Virus record (IMG/VR): IMGVR_UViG_3300035698_014801
Span: 1 to 41,632 of that record
DNA from: a virus
DNA length: 41,632 nt
Direction: 5' to 3' (one strand)
Shown here: piece after piece, positions 28,932 to 35,472 of the stretch
Layout of the letters: every line of letters begins with the position of its first letter
How positions within the stretch are numbered: position 1 is the stretch's first letter
Program-made: the position numbers and the translations under genes
Notes under the pieces: model-generated
The model's database searches: none
The model's input: the letters and a program-made list of their open reading frames with translations, nothing else
What the model was told of the DNA's origin: nothing

Positions 28932-29005
28932 ACTTTCTTAGCTCAGTTTGGTAGAGCAGCTGTTTTACATGCAGTTAGTCCTTGGTTCAAATCCAAGAGA
29001 AAGTA
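28932..29005 (+). tRNA. tRNA-Val (anticodon TAC)
   Basis: Acceptor ACTTTCT/AGAAAGT, D-stem GCTC/GAGC, anticodon stem GCTGT/GCAGT with loop TTTACAT, T-arm CTTGG-TTCAAAT-CCAAG. The Val codon in the leader core is GTA, its exact cognate. Confidence 0.94.
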
Positions 29006-29018
29006 CTAAAGTTTAATT

Positions 29019-29228
29019 ATGTCTAGGAGTAGAAAAAAAGTATCTTATTTTGGAGATAAAGCTCGTAAAAAAGATAAACGGGAAGCATCAAAAGCAGTAA
29101 GAAGATATAAAGAAAATATCCCTAAAGGTAAATGGTTTAGAAAAATATTTGATAGCTGGAACATTAAAGATTTTTATTTTTTAATGGATAAAACTGATAA
29201 ATATTACAAAAAAGGATTGAGAAAATGA
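29019..29228 (+). CDS. Small highly basic protein
   Basis: A 69-residue protein, about one third Lys or Arg, starting MSRSRKK and containing KARKKDKREASKAVRRYK. Proteins starting in this way occur near tRNA genes in many phages and are uncharacterised; an RNA- or DNA-binding role is likely from charge. The C-terminus (IFDSWNIKDFYFLMDK) may form a small folded part. It lies between the Val and Met tRNAs of operon C. Confidence 0.7.
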   Translation: MSRSRKKVSYFGDKARKKDKREASKAVRRYKENIPKGKWFRKIFDSWNIKDFYFLMDKTDKYYKKGLRK

Positions 29229-29272
29229 GGTTTCGTGGGCGAGTTGTACCTAGTAAAACAGCCGGCCTATCA

Positions 29273-29346
29273 GTGCTCTTGGCGCAGTTTGGTAGCGCAG
29301 CTTGCTCATAACAAGAAGGTCATAGGTTCAAATCCTGTAGGGCGCA
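29273..29346 (+). tRNA. tRNA-Met (anticodon CAT)
   Basis: Acceptor GTGCTCT/AGGGCGC, D-stem GCGC/GCGC, anticodon stem CTTG/CAAG with loop CTCATAA, T-arm ATAGG-TTCAAAT-CCTGT. The other CAT tRNA is at 28465; one of the pair may be Ile2 or initiator. Confidence 0.9.
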
Positions 29347-29364
29347 CTAATTTAAATAACAAAT

Positions 29365-29532
29365 ATGTCAGGAGGAAAACCATTTTGGATTGAAGTAGAA
29401 ACAAGAAGTCCTAACGATACAAGAAATAACCCAGCTAAAGGAGGTGTAAAATCTCCAAGTTCTATTTCTTTTTCAGGTAAAAAAGCTACTTATGTAGGAA
29501 AAACTAATTTATCTATTATAAAAAAAGGATAA
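29365..29532 (+). CDS. Small 55-residue protein in tRNA operon C
   Basis: Begins MSGGKPFWIEVETRSPND and continues with a Lys/Ser-rich stretch and a beta-like end (ATYVGKTNLSIIKKG). No family recognised; it is short but has a clean start after the Met tRNA and no competing frame, and ends ten bases before the Asn tRNA. Probably translated from the same transcript as the tRNAs. Confidence 0.5.
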   Translation: MSGGKPFWIEVETRSPNDTRNNPAKGGVKSPSSISFSGKKATYVGKTNLSIIKKG

Positions 29533-29541
29533 ATTTTAAAT

Positions 29542-29613
29542 TGACAAGTAGCTCAGAGGAAGAGCAGGTGTTTGTTAAACATCAGGCCGGGATATCGTAA
29601 TTCCCCTTGTCAG
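29542..29613 (+). tRNA. tRNA-Asn (anticodon GTT)
   Basis: Acceptor TGACAAG/CTTGTCA, D-stem GCTC/GAGC, anticodon stem GGTGT/ACATC with loop TTGTTAA. The T-arm is unusual (GGGAT...ATTCCC, without the standard TTCRA loop). Asn occurs three times in leader C (AAT). Confidence 0.88.
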
Positions 29614-29619
29614 CAAAAT

Positions 29620-29691
29620 AGTCTATTGGTCCAATGGTTAGGATAGTGCGTTGTCTGCGCGAAGGTGAGGGTTTGATTCCCTCATAGACTG
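29620..29691 (+). tRNA. tRNA-Asp (anticodon GTC)
   Basis: Acceptor AGTCTAT/ATAGACT, anticodon loop TTGTCTG closed by GTGCG/CGCGA, T-arm TGAGG-GTTTGATT-CCCTC. Last tRNA of operon C, converging with operon D eight bases later. Confidence 0.9.
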
Positions 29692-29698
29692 CTATTTG

Positions 29699-29770
29699 AA
29701 CTTTTGGGGAGAGTCGAACTCCCATCTCAACATCCGTAGTGATGTGTTCTTCCAATTGAACTACAAAAGT
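29699..29770 (-). tRNA. tRNA-Arg (anticodon ACG)
   Basis: Acceptor ACTTTTG/CAAAAGT, D-stem GTTC/GAAC, anticodon stem CATCA/TGTTG (one mismatch) with loop CTACGGA, T-arm GGGAG-TTCGACT-CTCCC. Last tRNA of operon D. With A34 edited to inosine it reads CGT and CGC; the Arg codon in the leader D core is CGC. Confidence 0.88.
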
Positions 29771-29774
29771 AATT

Positions 29775-29848
29775 GGTGATATCTGAGACTCGAACTCAGT
29801 ACTGGAAAACCACAATTTCCTGTTTTAACCACATAAACTAATACCAAC
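29775..29848 (-). tRNA. tRNA-His (anticodon GTG)
   Basis: Anticodon stem GGAAA/TTTCC with loop TTGTGGT, T-arm CTGAG-TTCGAGT-CTCAG, and the extra G(-1) opposite C73 expected of His tRNAs. Operon D; leader D has CAT ACA CAT. Confidence 0.92.
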
Positions 29849-29858
29849 TTTTTAATTG

Positions 29859-29930
29859 ATGCTCCAACTAGATTCGAACTAGTATTCTAGGCTTCAAAGG
29901 CCTTTGTCCTGCCAATTAGACGATAGAGCA
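29859..29930 (-). tRNA. tRNA-Gln (anticodon TTG)
   Basis: Acceptor TGCTCTA/TGGAGCA, anticodon stem AGGC/GCCT with loop CTTTGAA, T-arm CTAGT-TTCGAAT-CTAGT type. Operon D; leader D contains CAA and CAG. Confidence 0.92.
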
Positions 29931-29936
29931 TTATTG

Positions 29937-30008
29937 TCACCTATGAGAGAATCGAACTCTCGTTTCCGACGTGAAAAACCGGCGTCCTGGCCGTTAGACG
30001 AATAGGCA
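29937..30008 (-). tRNA. tRNA-Glu (anticodon TTC)
   Basis: Acceptor TGCCTAT/ATAGGTG, anticodon stem CCGGT/GTCGG with loop TTTTCAC, T-arm GAGAG-TTCGATT-CTCTC. Operon D; leader D contains GAA twice. Confidence 0.92.
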
Positions 30009-30015
30009 AAATAGT

Positions 30016-30084
30016 ACGGGGCATGAGAATCGAACTCACCGCATCCTGCTCCCAAAGCAGACCTGACACCTTGCCACTACCCCA
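30016..30084 (-). tRNA. tRNA-Pro (anticodon TGG)
   Basis: Acceptor TGGGGTA/TGCCCCG, anticodon stem TCTGC/GCAGG with loop TTTGGGA, T-arm GTGAG-TTCGATT-CTCAT. First tRNA of operon D, directly after the terminator T run; leader D contains one Pro codon, CCG. Confidence 0.92.
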
Positions 30085-30116
30085 TAAAAAAATCCCTATA
30101 ATTTCTTATAGGGATT
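30085..30116 (-). terminator. Attenuator D terminator
   Basis: On the minus strand AATCCCTATA, six-base loop, TATAGGGATT, then a T run; perfect 10-bp stem that ends right at the Pro tRNA. An antiterminator is less clear than in A-C: GGGAT in the leader can pair with ATCCC of the 5' arm (5 bp), with GGATA/TATCT nearby. Confidence 0.75.
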
Positions 30117-30147
30117 AATAGATATTCAAGAAAACAAAAAAAAAGTT

Positions 30148-30222
30148 TTATTTAAATAACATACGTATCCCATTACAGCTTTCCGGCTGTTCAATGCGAT
30201 GTGTATGTTGAATCATTTTCAT
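30148..30222 (-). CDS. Leader peptide D (Gln/His/Arg/Glu/Pro) of tRNA operon D
   Basis: A 24-codon ORF beginning Met-Lys. The core QHTHRIEQPE has Gln twice, His twice, Arg, Glu twice and Pro, i.e. all five amino acids of the operon D tRNAs in 8 of 10 positions; Thr and Ile are the only others. Codons are CAA CAT ACA CAT CGC ATT GAA CAG CCG GAA. The region can also fold: AACATAC/GTATGTT encloses an inner ACAGC/GCTGT hairpin, a possible pause or 1:2-type hairpin. The box TATATTTG lies four bases before the ATG and the terminator 32 bases after the stop. Confidence 0.78.
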   Translation of the reverse strand: MKMIQHTHRIEQPESCNGIRMLFK

Positions 30223-30226
30223 ACAC

Positions 30227-30234
30227 CAAATATA
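30227..30234 (-). promoter_or_regulatory. -7 box of tRNA operon D (TATATTTG)
   Basis: Exact TAnnTTTG on the minus strand, four bases before the leader D start and nine bases from the divergent thyX start, so the promoter reaches into thyX. Confidence 0.68.
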
Positions 30235-30243
30235 CACTAAATT

Positions 30244-31341
30244 ATGAAACAGAGACAAGTATCTACAGAAAACTTTGATGCTGTTATTTTAGCGGATAGT
30301 ATTAACCATACTGGAGAACGTTTAACAACCATGGCAATTACTTTTCCTAGAATAGTTCTTGCAGAGTTTAACACTCACAGAAAATTTAGTCGAAACTCAG
30401 CTAGTAGCAGAGCTATACCTTCTAAAGTAATGGTAGCTAAAGTTAAAAAACACCCTTTTATTCCTTTAGCATTTCAAGCATTACATACCGGAATGCAAGG
30501 AACTAACTATTTACAAGGAAATGACGAAGTTGAAGCTACTCGTCAATGGGTTTTAGGAAGTAAAAGAGCTGTAGCAACAGCAACATCTTTAATGGAAGCT
30601 GGAGTTACTAAGCAATTAAGTAACAGACCTTTAGAAACTTACATGTATCACACAGTTATTGTAACTTCAAGTTCTTATCAAAACTTTTTTAATTTAAGAT
30701 GTCCTAAATATCCTGTTAAAACAGAAAGAGGATTTTTATGCAATTCAAAAAAAGATTATAAATTGATGTGTGAAGGAATGAACATTTCTGTTAATAAGGA
30801 AGATATGGATTCTCCTGCTTTCTGGAAAGATTTAAACACAAGTCAGGCAGAGATACATATCCAAAGAATAGCTGAATTGATGTATGACGAATTAAGAGAT
30901 AGTGATCCGACTTATTTAAAATCAGGAGAGTTTCACATGCCTTTTTCAGATCATATAGATGAACAAGAAATTTTAGATTGGTTAAAAATTGAGCATAAAT
31001 TTAAAATTCACGGCAGTCTTAAAGTGGGGTCTAGGCTTTTAAAATCTGTTATGGCAAAGATTAAAAGACAGATTTCTGTAGCAAGATGTGCACGAGTTAG
31101 TTATTTAACACAAGATGGTAAATTTGATGTTGGAGCAGATATTAGACTTTTTAACAGATTGTTAGAAAGTAAACACATGAGCCCCTTCGAACATGTTGGT
31201 ATTAGTGCCGATAGTTCGATTATTTCTAATAACTTTGACGGATTCGTACAATTCAGAGAAATTATAGAAAACCCAAAATCACATGGAGGAGTTTATCGCA
31301 TCCTTTCAGACGTCGAAATTAGCGGAAGAAAAAGGATATGA
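30244..31341 (+). CDS. thyX: FAD-dependent thymidylate synthase
   Basis: A 365-residue ThyX-type enzyme making dTMP from dUMP with FAD and methylenetetrahydrofolate. The ThyX signature is present as THRKFSRNSASSRA (R-x-x-S-x-N-x-x-S-x-R) near residues 44-57, and PLETYMYHTVIVTSSSYQNFFNLR provides the second substrate-binding region, with IARCARVSYL and HMSPFEHV later. It is longer than cellular ThyX (about 220-250), as is common in large phages. Its start diverges from the operon D promoter; its last 59 bases overlap the next gene. Substrate comes from the phage dUTPase. Confidence 0.92.
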   Translation: MKQRQVSTENFDAVILADSINHTGERLTTMAITFPRIVLAEFNTHRKFSRNSASSRAIPSKVMVAKVKKHPFIPLAFQALHTGMQGTNYLQGNDEVEATRQWVLGSKRAVATATSLMEAGVTKQLSNRPLETYMYHTVIVTSSSYQNFFNLRCPKYPVKTERGFLCNSKKDYKLMCEGMNISVNKEDMDSPAFWKDLNTSQAEIHIQRIAELMYDELRDSDPTYLKSGEFHMPFSDHIDEQEILDWLKIEHKFKIHGSLKVGSRLLKSVMAKIKRQISVARCARVSYLTQDGKFDVGADIRLFNRLLESKHMSPFEHVGISADSSIISNNFDGFVQFREIIENPKSHGGVYRILSDVEISGRKRI

Positions 31342-31657
31342 CTTAAGATGTTTTAAACAATATCACAGAGAGACCGAAGAAAGGATATATACATCAGATG
31401 ATTTAGATGTTAACCTAGGAACTCACTGGAAATTAGCTTTTGCAAGAGATGGGGGTTTATTAGCTCCCTCTCTTTCTAGGTTACAAGCATGGTTTAGAAA
31501 TAAGAGACAAACAATTGTTACGGTTGATATGAATGCAGATAGAAAACTATGCTGTATTATTCATACACCGAAAGACACCTTAATATTTGGAAGCTTTGAT
31601 ATTTGGGAAGACGCTCTTGAAGCTGCACTTTATAAAGCTTTAACATTACTTAAATAA
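31283..31657 (+). CDS. Small phage protein, paralogue of the 32342 gene
   Basis: A 124-residue protein. The N-terminus FQTSKLAEEKGYDLRCFKQY and the central SRLQAWFRNKRQTIV correspond to FETAKLAKEKGFDGKSMYYF and QSLLQKWLRENYGLCI in the gene at 32342, and both end with a 'xYEdALExgLxxAL' helix (WEDALEAALYKAL here). I recall such proteins being frequent in Bacteroidota phages and prophages, always uncharacterised. It overlaps thyX by 59 bases in another frame and is one base pair from the kinase gene. Confidence 0.8.
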   Translation: MEEFIASFQTSKLAEEKGYDLRCFKQYHRETEERIYTSDDLDVNLGTHWKLAFARDGGLLAPSLSRLQAWFRNKRQTIVTVDMNADRKLCCIIHTPKDTLIFGSFDIWEDALEAALYKALTLLK

Positions 31658-31658
31658 A

Positions 31659-32345
31659 ATGAACAATTTAATTGGAATTGCCGGAAAAATAGGGTCCGGT
31701 AAAGATACTGTGGGACAAATTATACAGTATTTAAATGTAAATAAAACTACTTTTAGAGAAGCAATGTGGAGTAAAGACGCTTATTTTCATAATAATTTAA
31801 AAGCAACTAAATATCTAGAAAAACATTCTAAATTTAAAATTCAAAAGTTTGGAGGTAAATTAAAAGATATGGTATGTCTTTTAACAGGATGTACTAGAGA
31901 ACAACTTGAAGATCAAGAGTTTAAGAAAAAAGAAATTGGTCCAGAATGGGGTAAACTTACATATCGTACTATGCTTCAACTATTAGGGACTGAAGCAAGA
32001 AGACAAATTATTCATCCTAATATTTGGGTTAATGCTTTATTTAGCGATTATTATAATGGTGAAGTATTAGAACAGTCTGAGAGTGGATTTAAACTTGAAG
32101 TTCCTCCCTCTAATTGGATTATAACTGATGTTAGATTTCCTAATGAGTTAAAAGCCATTCAAGATAGAGGAGGAATTGTTATACGTGTTGATAGAGCAAG
32201 AAAGGTAGAGAATGAAAATGAAATGCCTAAACCATTACATGAATCTGAAACAGCTTTAGATTTATATGATGTAGACTATGAATTACCTAACGATGGTACT
32301 ATAGAAGATTTAATTCAAAATGTAGAAACAATATTAAAAATATGA
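31659..32345 (+). CDS. Deoxynucleoside monophosphate kinase
   Basis: A 228-residue P-loop kinase of the T4 gene 1 type, phosphorylating dNMPs to dNDPs for phage DNA synthesis. Walker A is IAGKIGSGKDT near 6-16; RTMLQLLGTEARRQI near 110 is the substrate-binding region characteristic of this family, and IITDVRFPNELKAIQDRGG near 158-176 provides Walker B-like and base-contact residues. It sits between two paralogous small genes and overlaps the second as ATGA. Works with RNR, ThyX and dUTPase encoded nearby. Confidence 0.9.
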   Translation: MNNLIGIAGKIGSGKDTVGQIIQYLNVNKTTFREAMWSKDAYFHNNLKATKYLEKHSKFKIQKFGGKLKDMVCLLTGCTREQLEDQEFKKKEIGPEWGKLTYRTMLQLLGTEARRQIIHPNIWVNALFSDYYNGEVLEQSESGFKLEVPPSNWIITDVRFPNELKAIQDRGGIVIRVDRARKVENENEMPKPLHESETALDLYDVDYELPNDGTIEDLIQNVETILKI

Positions 32346-32776
32346 AAGAGGACTTAATAACATTTGAAACAGCTAAACTAGCTAAAGAGAAAGGGTTTGA
32401 CGGTAAGAGTATGTATTACTTTATGGACGATAAATCTAATAAATTGCATACTGCTTTTAACAGAAACCATACTTGGGATTTTAATATTAAAAACGAATAC
32501 AGGAAGCCTTTTCGTAGTATAACAGCTTCAACACAATCATTATTACAAAAGTGGTTAAGAGAGAATTATGGGTTGTGTATTATATTAATACCTACTATAA
32601 CTGCTGATTGGACTTTTAAAATAGTTAAAACTATTCCCTTAAAAAACAATTCCTTACAAATAGAGCAGCCACCATACAACAATGTAAACGGTTCTGACTA
32701 TAATACTTACGAAAAAGCTTTAGAAACAGGTTTAGTAGAAGGATTAAAAACAATAAAAGTAAAAAAACTAGTATGA
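32342..32776 (+). CDS. Small phage protein, paralogue of the 31283 gene
   Basis: A 144-residue protein of the same family as 31283-31657: FETAKLAKEKGFDGKSMYYF at the start, TQSLLQKWLRENYGLCIILIP in the middle and YEKALETGLVEGLKTI at the end. The central 'QSLLQKWLRE' helix is the most conserved part in relatives. No catalytic residues are obvious; the family may be a small adaptor. It starts on the ATGA overlap with the kinase gene and its stop overlaps the next small gene. Confidence 0.8.
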   Translation: MKEDLITFETAKLAKEKGFDGKSMYYFMDDKSNKLHTAFNRNHTWDFNIKNEYRKPFRSITASTQSLLQKWLRENYGLCIILIPTITADWTFKIVKTIPLKNNSLQIEQPPYNNVNGSDYNTYEKALETGLVEGLKTIKVKKLV

Positions 32777-32952
32777 ACAAAATAAGCGCGCTTTTTATTA
32801 TACAAGGCATAATAATTATGTATATAATAATTGCTTGGGTAGTCAATTTAATTAAATTATTAAAATGTGATTTTGAAGCTCCTTACAAAGACGAAATTAT
32901 TCACGCAATAGGACTTCTTCCAGGAGTTTCTATGGTAACTTGTTGGTTCTAA
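32773..32952 (+). CDS. Small membrane protein
   Basis: A 59-residue protein starting on an ATGA overlap. One long hydrophobic stretch (SALFIIQGIIIMYIIIAWVV) and a second weaker one near the C-terminus (IIHAIGLLPGVSMVTCWF). The stop directly abuts the ATG of the phosphatase gene (TAAATG). Fourth member of the set of tiny membrane proteins in this window; function unknown. Confidence 0.55.
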   Translation: MNKISALFIIQGIIIMYIIIAWVVNLIKLLKCDFEAPYKDEIIHAIGLLPGVSMVTCWF

Positions 32953-33720
32953 ATGGGACGTACATTAGTAATGGGAGACATTCACGGAGCTGCTAAAGCT
33001 CTTGAACAATGTTTAGAACGTTGTAATTACAATTACTCAGAAGATACCTTAATACAGCTAGGAGACGTAGCTGACGGATGGCCTGAGACTTCTGAGTGTG
33101 TTACAATATTAGAAAAATTAGAATATCTTTCAGGATTTGGAAACAAACCTGTATTTATTCGGGGTAATCACGATGTGTGGGCTCATGACTGGTTAGTTTT
33201 TGGAGATCAGCCTTTATTATGGACTCAACAAGGAGGACAAGCAACTATTGATTCTTACATACGTACAGGAGAATTAACTAATCCTAAACACAGAGACTTT
33301 TTTAAAAAACAACATGATTGGTTTCACGATGTTTTTGAAAACAAACTTTATATTCATGCAGGATTTGATCAATATGGATCGTTTCCAGAAAATGCTAATT
33401 CTAATGTAAATGCTGGCAGTATTGCTAAAGTTTGTCATTGGGATAGGTCTTTGTTTGAAACTGCTAAATCTGCTCATTTTATGAGAAAGCGTGTTCCAGA
33501 AGCATTTAAAAAGTTTACAGCACTTGATCAGTTTGTAGAAGTTTTTATAGGACATACAGCACAACAAAGTGGTAAACCAGTACAATATTTAAATCTTTGG
33601 AATTTGGACTCTGGTGCAGGTTTCAGCGGTAAATTAAGTATTATGGATGTAGATAGTAAAGAGATCTGGCAATCAGATTTAGTTAAAGATTTATACCCAG
33701 ATGATAGAGGAAGAGGGTAA
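32953..33720 (+). CDS. PPP-family Ser/Thr phosphatase (metallophosphoesterase)
   Basis: A 255-residue metallophosphatase like the phage lambda protein phosphatase. The metal-binding motifs are complete and in order: GDIHG (8-12), GDVADG (36-41), GNHD (near 74), HAGFD (near 136), GHT (near 198) and a final NLDSGAG (near 216). Enzymes of this family dephosphorylate proteins or dinucleotides such as Ap4A; the substrate cannot be told here. It lies between nucleotide metabolism genes, so a small-molecule substrate is also possible. Confidence 0.9.
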   Translation: MGRTLVMGDIHGAAKALEQCLERCNYNYSEDTLIQLGDVADGWPETSECVTILEKLEYLSGFGNKPVFIRGNHDVWAHDWLVFGDQPLLWTQQGGQATIDSYIRTGELTNPKHRDFFKKQHDWFHDVFENKLYIHAGFDQYGSFPENANSNVNAGSIAKVCHWDRSLFETAKSAHFMRKRVPEAFKKFTALDQFVEVFIGHTAQQSGKPVQYLNLWNLDSGAGFSGKLSIMDVDSKEIWQSDLVKDLYPDDRGRG

Positions 33721-33726
33721 ATAACA

Positions 33727-33734
33727 TATCTTTG
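33727..33734 (+). promoter_or_regulatory. Possible -7 box (TATCTTTG)
   Basis: TAnnTTTG match in the short gap before the exonuclease gene at 33757; no clear -33 element. Confidence 0.4.
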
Positions 33735-33756
33735 TTGCTCATCCTAAACATTTTAC

Positions 33757-34680
33757 ATGGCTAACAACAGGTATAGAATTAAAAAACACCTAGCAAAAAG
33801 ACTAGGTTTAACAGTTAATAAAACAAATCGTTACCGACTATCTAAAACTCAGGAAAGAGAGTTCATAAATCTAACAAAACGGCGGGCTTTAAAAGATGAA
33901 TCAGCTCCTAAGATATTGCTATTTGATATTGAAACATATCCAATGTTGGCATACACATTCAATAAGTGGCAAACAAACATTAATGACGATTTTATAGTTC
34001 AAGATTGGGGAATATTATGTTGGTCAGCTAAGTGGTTATTCAGCGATGATATGATGCACGATAAGTTGACTCATAAAGAACTTCGGAAAAGAGACGATAA
34101 AAGAATTACTAAATCTTTGTGGCAATTAATTGATGAAGCAGATGTTATTATAGCACATAATCTTAAGAAGTTTGATATCAAAAAAGCTAACACTAAATTT
34201 CTTCAACATGGGTTAGGTAGACCATCTCCTTATCAGGAAATAGATACTTTAGCTCATATTAGAAGACGTTTTGCAATTACATCTAATAGATTACAGTACA
34301 TAGCTAAAAGATTCTTTGGAATAGAAGGAAAAATGGAGACTGAAAAAGGTCTTTGGATGCGTTGTATGAAAAATGAATACCCAGCACTGGAATTCATGCA
34401 AGATTACTGTGATCAAGATATAGTCGTATTAGAAAACGTCTATCTTAAAATTAGAGGATGGGTGCATCCACATCCAAATATTGCATTATTATCACTAGAT
34501 CTTAATGATGGATGTCCTGCATGTGGATCAGATAAAAAAGAAATTACAAAAACTGATTACAATACTTATGTCAACAGTTATACTGCATATAGATGTGGAA
34601 GTTGTAGTCATATTTATAGAAGTAGAGTCACTAACACACCTTTAAAATCTACTAAAGATTTAAAGGTATCAATACCTTAA
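33757..34680 (+). CDS. 3'-5' exonuclease (RNase H fold) with zinc ribbon
   Basis: A 307-residue DnaQ/PolB-type exonuclease. Exo I is LLFDIETYP near 54-62, Exo II IIAHNLKKFDIKKAN near 131-145, Exo III YCDQDIVVL near 224-232, so all catalytic acids are kept. The N-terminal 50 residues are basic (RYRIKKHLAKRLG), and the C-terminus has a zinc ribbon, CPACGS ... YRCGSCSH. The polymerase already has its own proofreading domain, so this separate nuclease may trim recombination ends or degrade RNA. Related stand-alone exonucleases are common in large phages. Confidence 0.87.
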   Translation: MANNRYRIKKHLAKRLGLTVNKTNRYRLSKTQEREFINLTKRRALKDESAPKILLFDIETYPMLAYTFNKWQTNINDDFIVQDWGILCWSAKWLFSDDMMHDKLTHKELRKRDDKRITKSLWQLIDEADVIIAHNLKKFDIKKANTKFLQHGLGRPSPYQEIDTLAHIRRRFAITSNRLQYIAKRFFGIEGKMETEKGLWMRCMKNEYPALEFMQDYCDQDIVVLENVYLKIRGWVHPHPNIALLSLDLNDGCPACGSDKKEITKTDYNTYVNSYTAYRCGSCSHIYRSRVTNTPLKSTKDLKVSIP

Positions 34681-34683
34681 ATA

Positions 34684-35472
34684 ATGATAAAATTAACAGT
34701 AGAAGGGAAACAGGTTTCTATGGAAGCCTTTTCTTTTCCTTCTGGTGAACGACAAGTTCGAATAGGAAATATTAGAACATATGATATTGCATTAGTAGAA
34801 GTAAACACATATGATCCTACTACAATGTTTGACTTAATGCTTTTAGTAGAAATACTAGATAGACATAAAGTTAAATCTAGAGTATTAGTATTAGGATATT
34901 TTCCAGCGGGAAGACAAGATAGAGTAACTGGGGAAAATGAAAGTTTTGCTTTAAAAGTATACTCCTCTTTCATTAATAATTTAAACTTTACGAATGTTGT
35001 TATTACAAATCCTCATTCAGATGTTACACCGGCATTAATAAATAATGTTATTATAAATACTGGAAACACTTTTTTTAGAAACCGTATAAAAATTATAGCT
35101 AAAGGCTGGAAAACTATAAATCTTATTGCTCCTGATGCAGGTGCATCTAAGAAAACAGAAAATTTAGCTAAATTTTTATCATATGATTTCAATGTAAACG
35201 TTGTTCAATGTTTAAAACGTAGAGATCTAAAGACTGGTAAATTAGAAGGATTCAGGATTGTATCTCCTGTGTTAGATATTAAATCTCCAATGATTATGGT
35301 AGATGATATATGTGATGGTGGCGGTACTTTTTTAGGATTAGCTGAAGAGTTTAAAGACATATCTTGTCGCAATATTCACTTAATAGTTACTCACGGCTTT
35401 TATTCAAAAGGAAAAGATAAACTATCTGACACTTTTAAAACTGTGAGTGAAGAATTCAATTACAATGATTAA
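34684..35472 (+). CDS. prs: Ribose-phosphate pyrophosphokinase (PRPP synthetase)
   Basis: A 262-residue PRPP synthetase, shorter than bacterial Prs (about 310). FPAGRQDRVTGENESF near 76-91 corresponds to the ATP-binding flexible loop (PYARQDR), LIAPDAGASKK near 148-158 to the ribose-5-phosphate loop region, and MVDDICDGGGTF near 202-213 to the PRPP-binding loop. It makes PRPP from ribose 5-phosphate and ATP. With the nicotinamide phosphoribosyltransferase one gene downstream, which consumes PRPP, it forms a salvage route to NMN. Overlaps the next gene as ATGATTAA. Confidence 0.92.
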   Translation: MIKLTVEGKQVSMEAFSFPSGERQVRIGNIRTYDIALVEVNTYDPTTMFDLMLLVEILDRHKVKSRVLVLGYFPAGRQDRVTGENESFALKVYSSFINNLNFTNVVITNPHSDVTPALINNVIINTGNTFFRNRIKIIAKGWKTINLIAPDAGASKKTENLAKFLSYDFNVNVVQCLKRRDLKTGKLEGFRIVSPVLDIKSPMIMVDDICDGGGTFLGLAEEFKDISCRNIHLIVTHGFYSKGKDKLSDTFKTVSEEFNYND

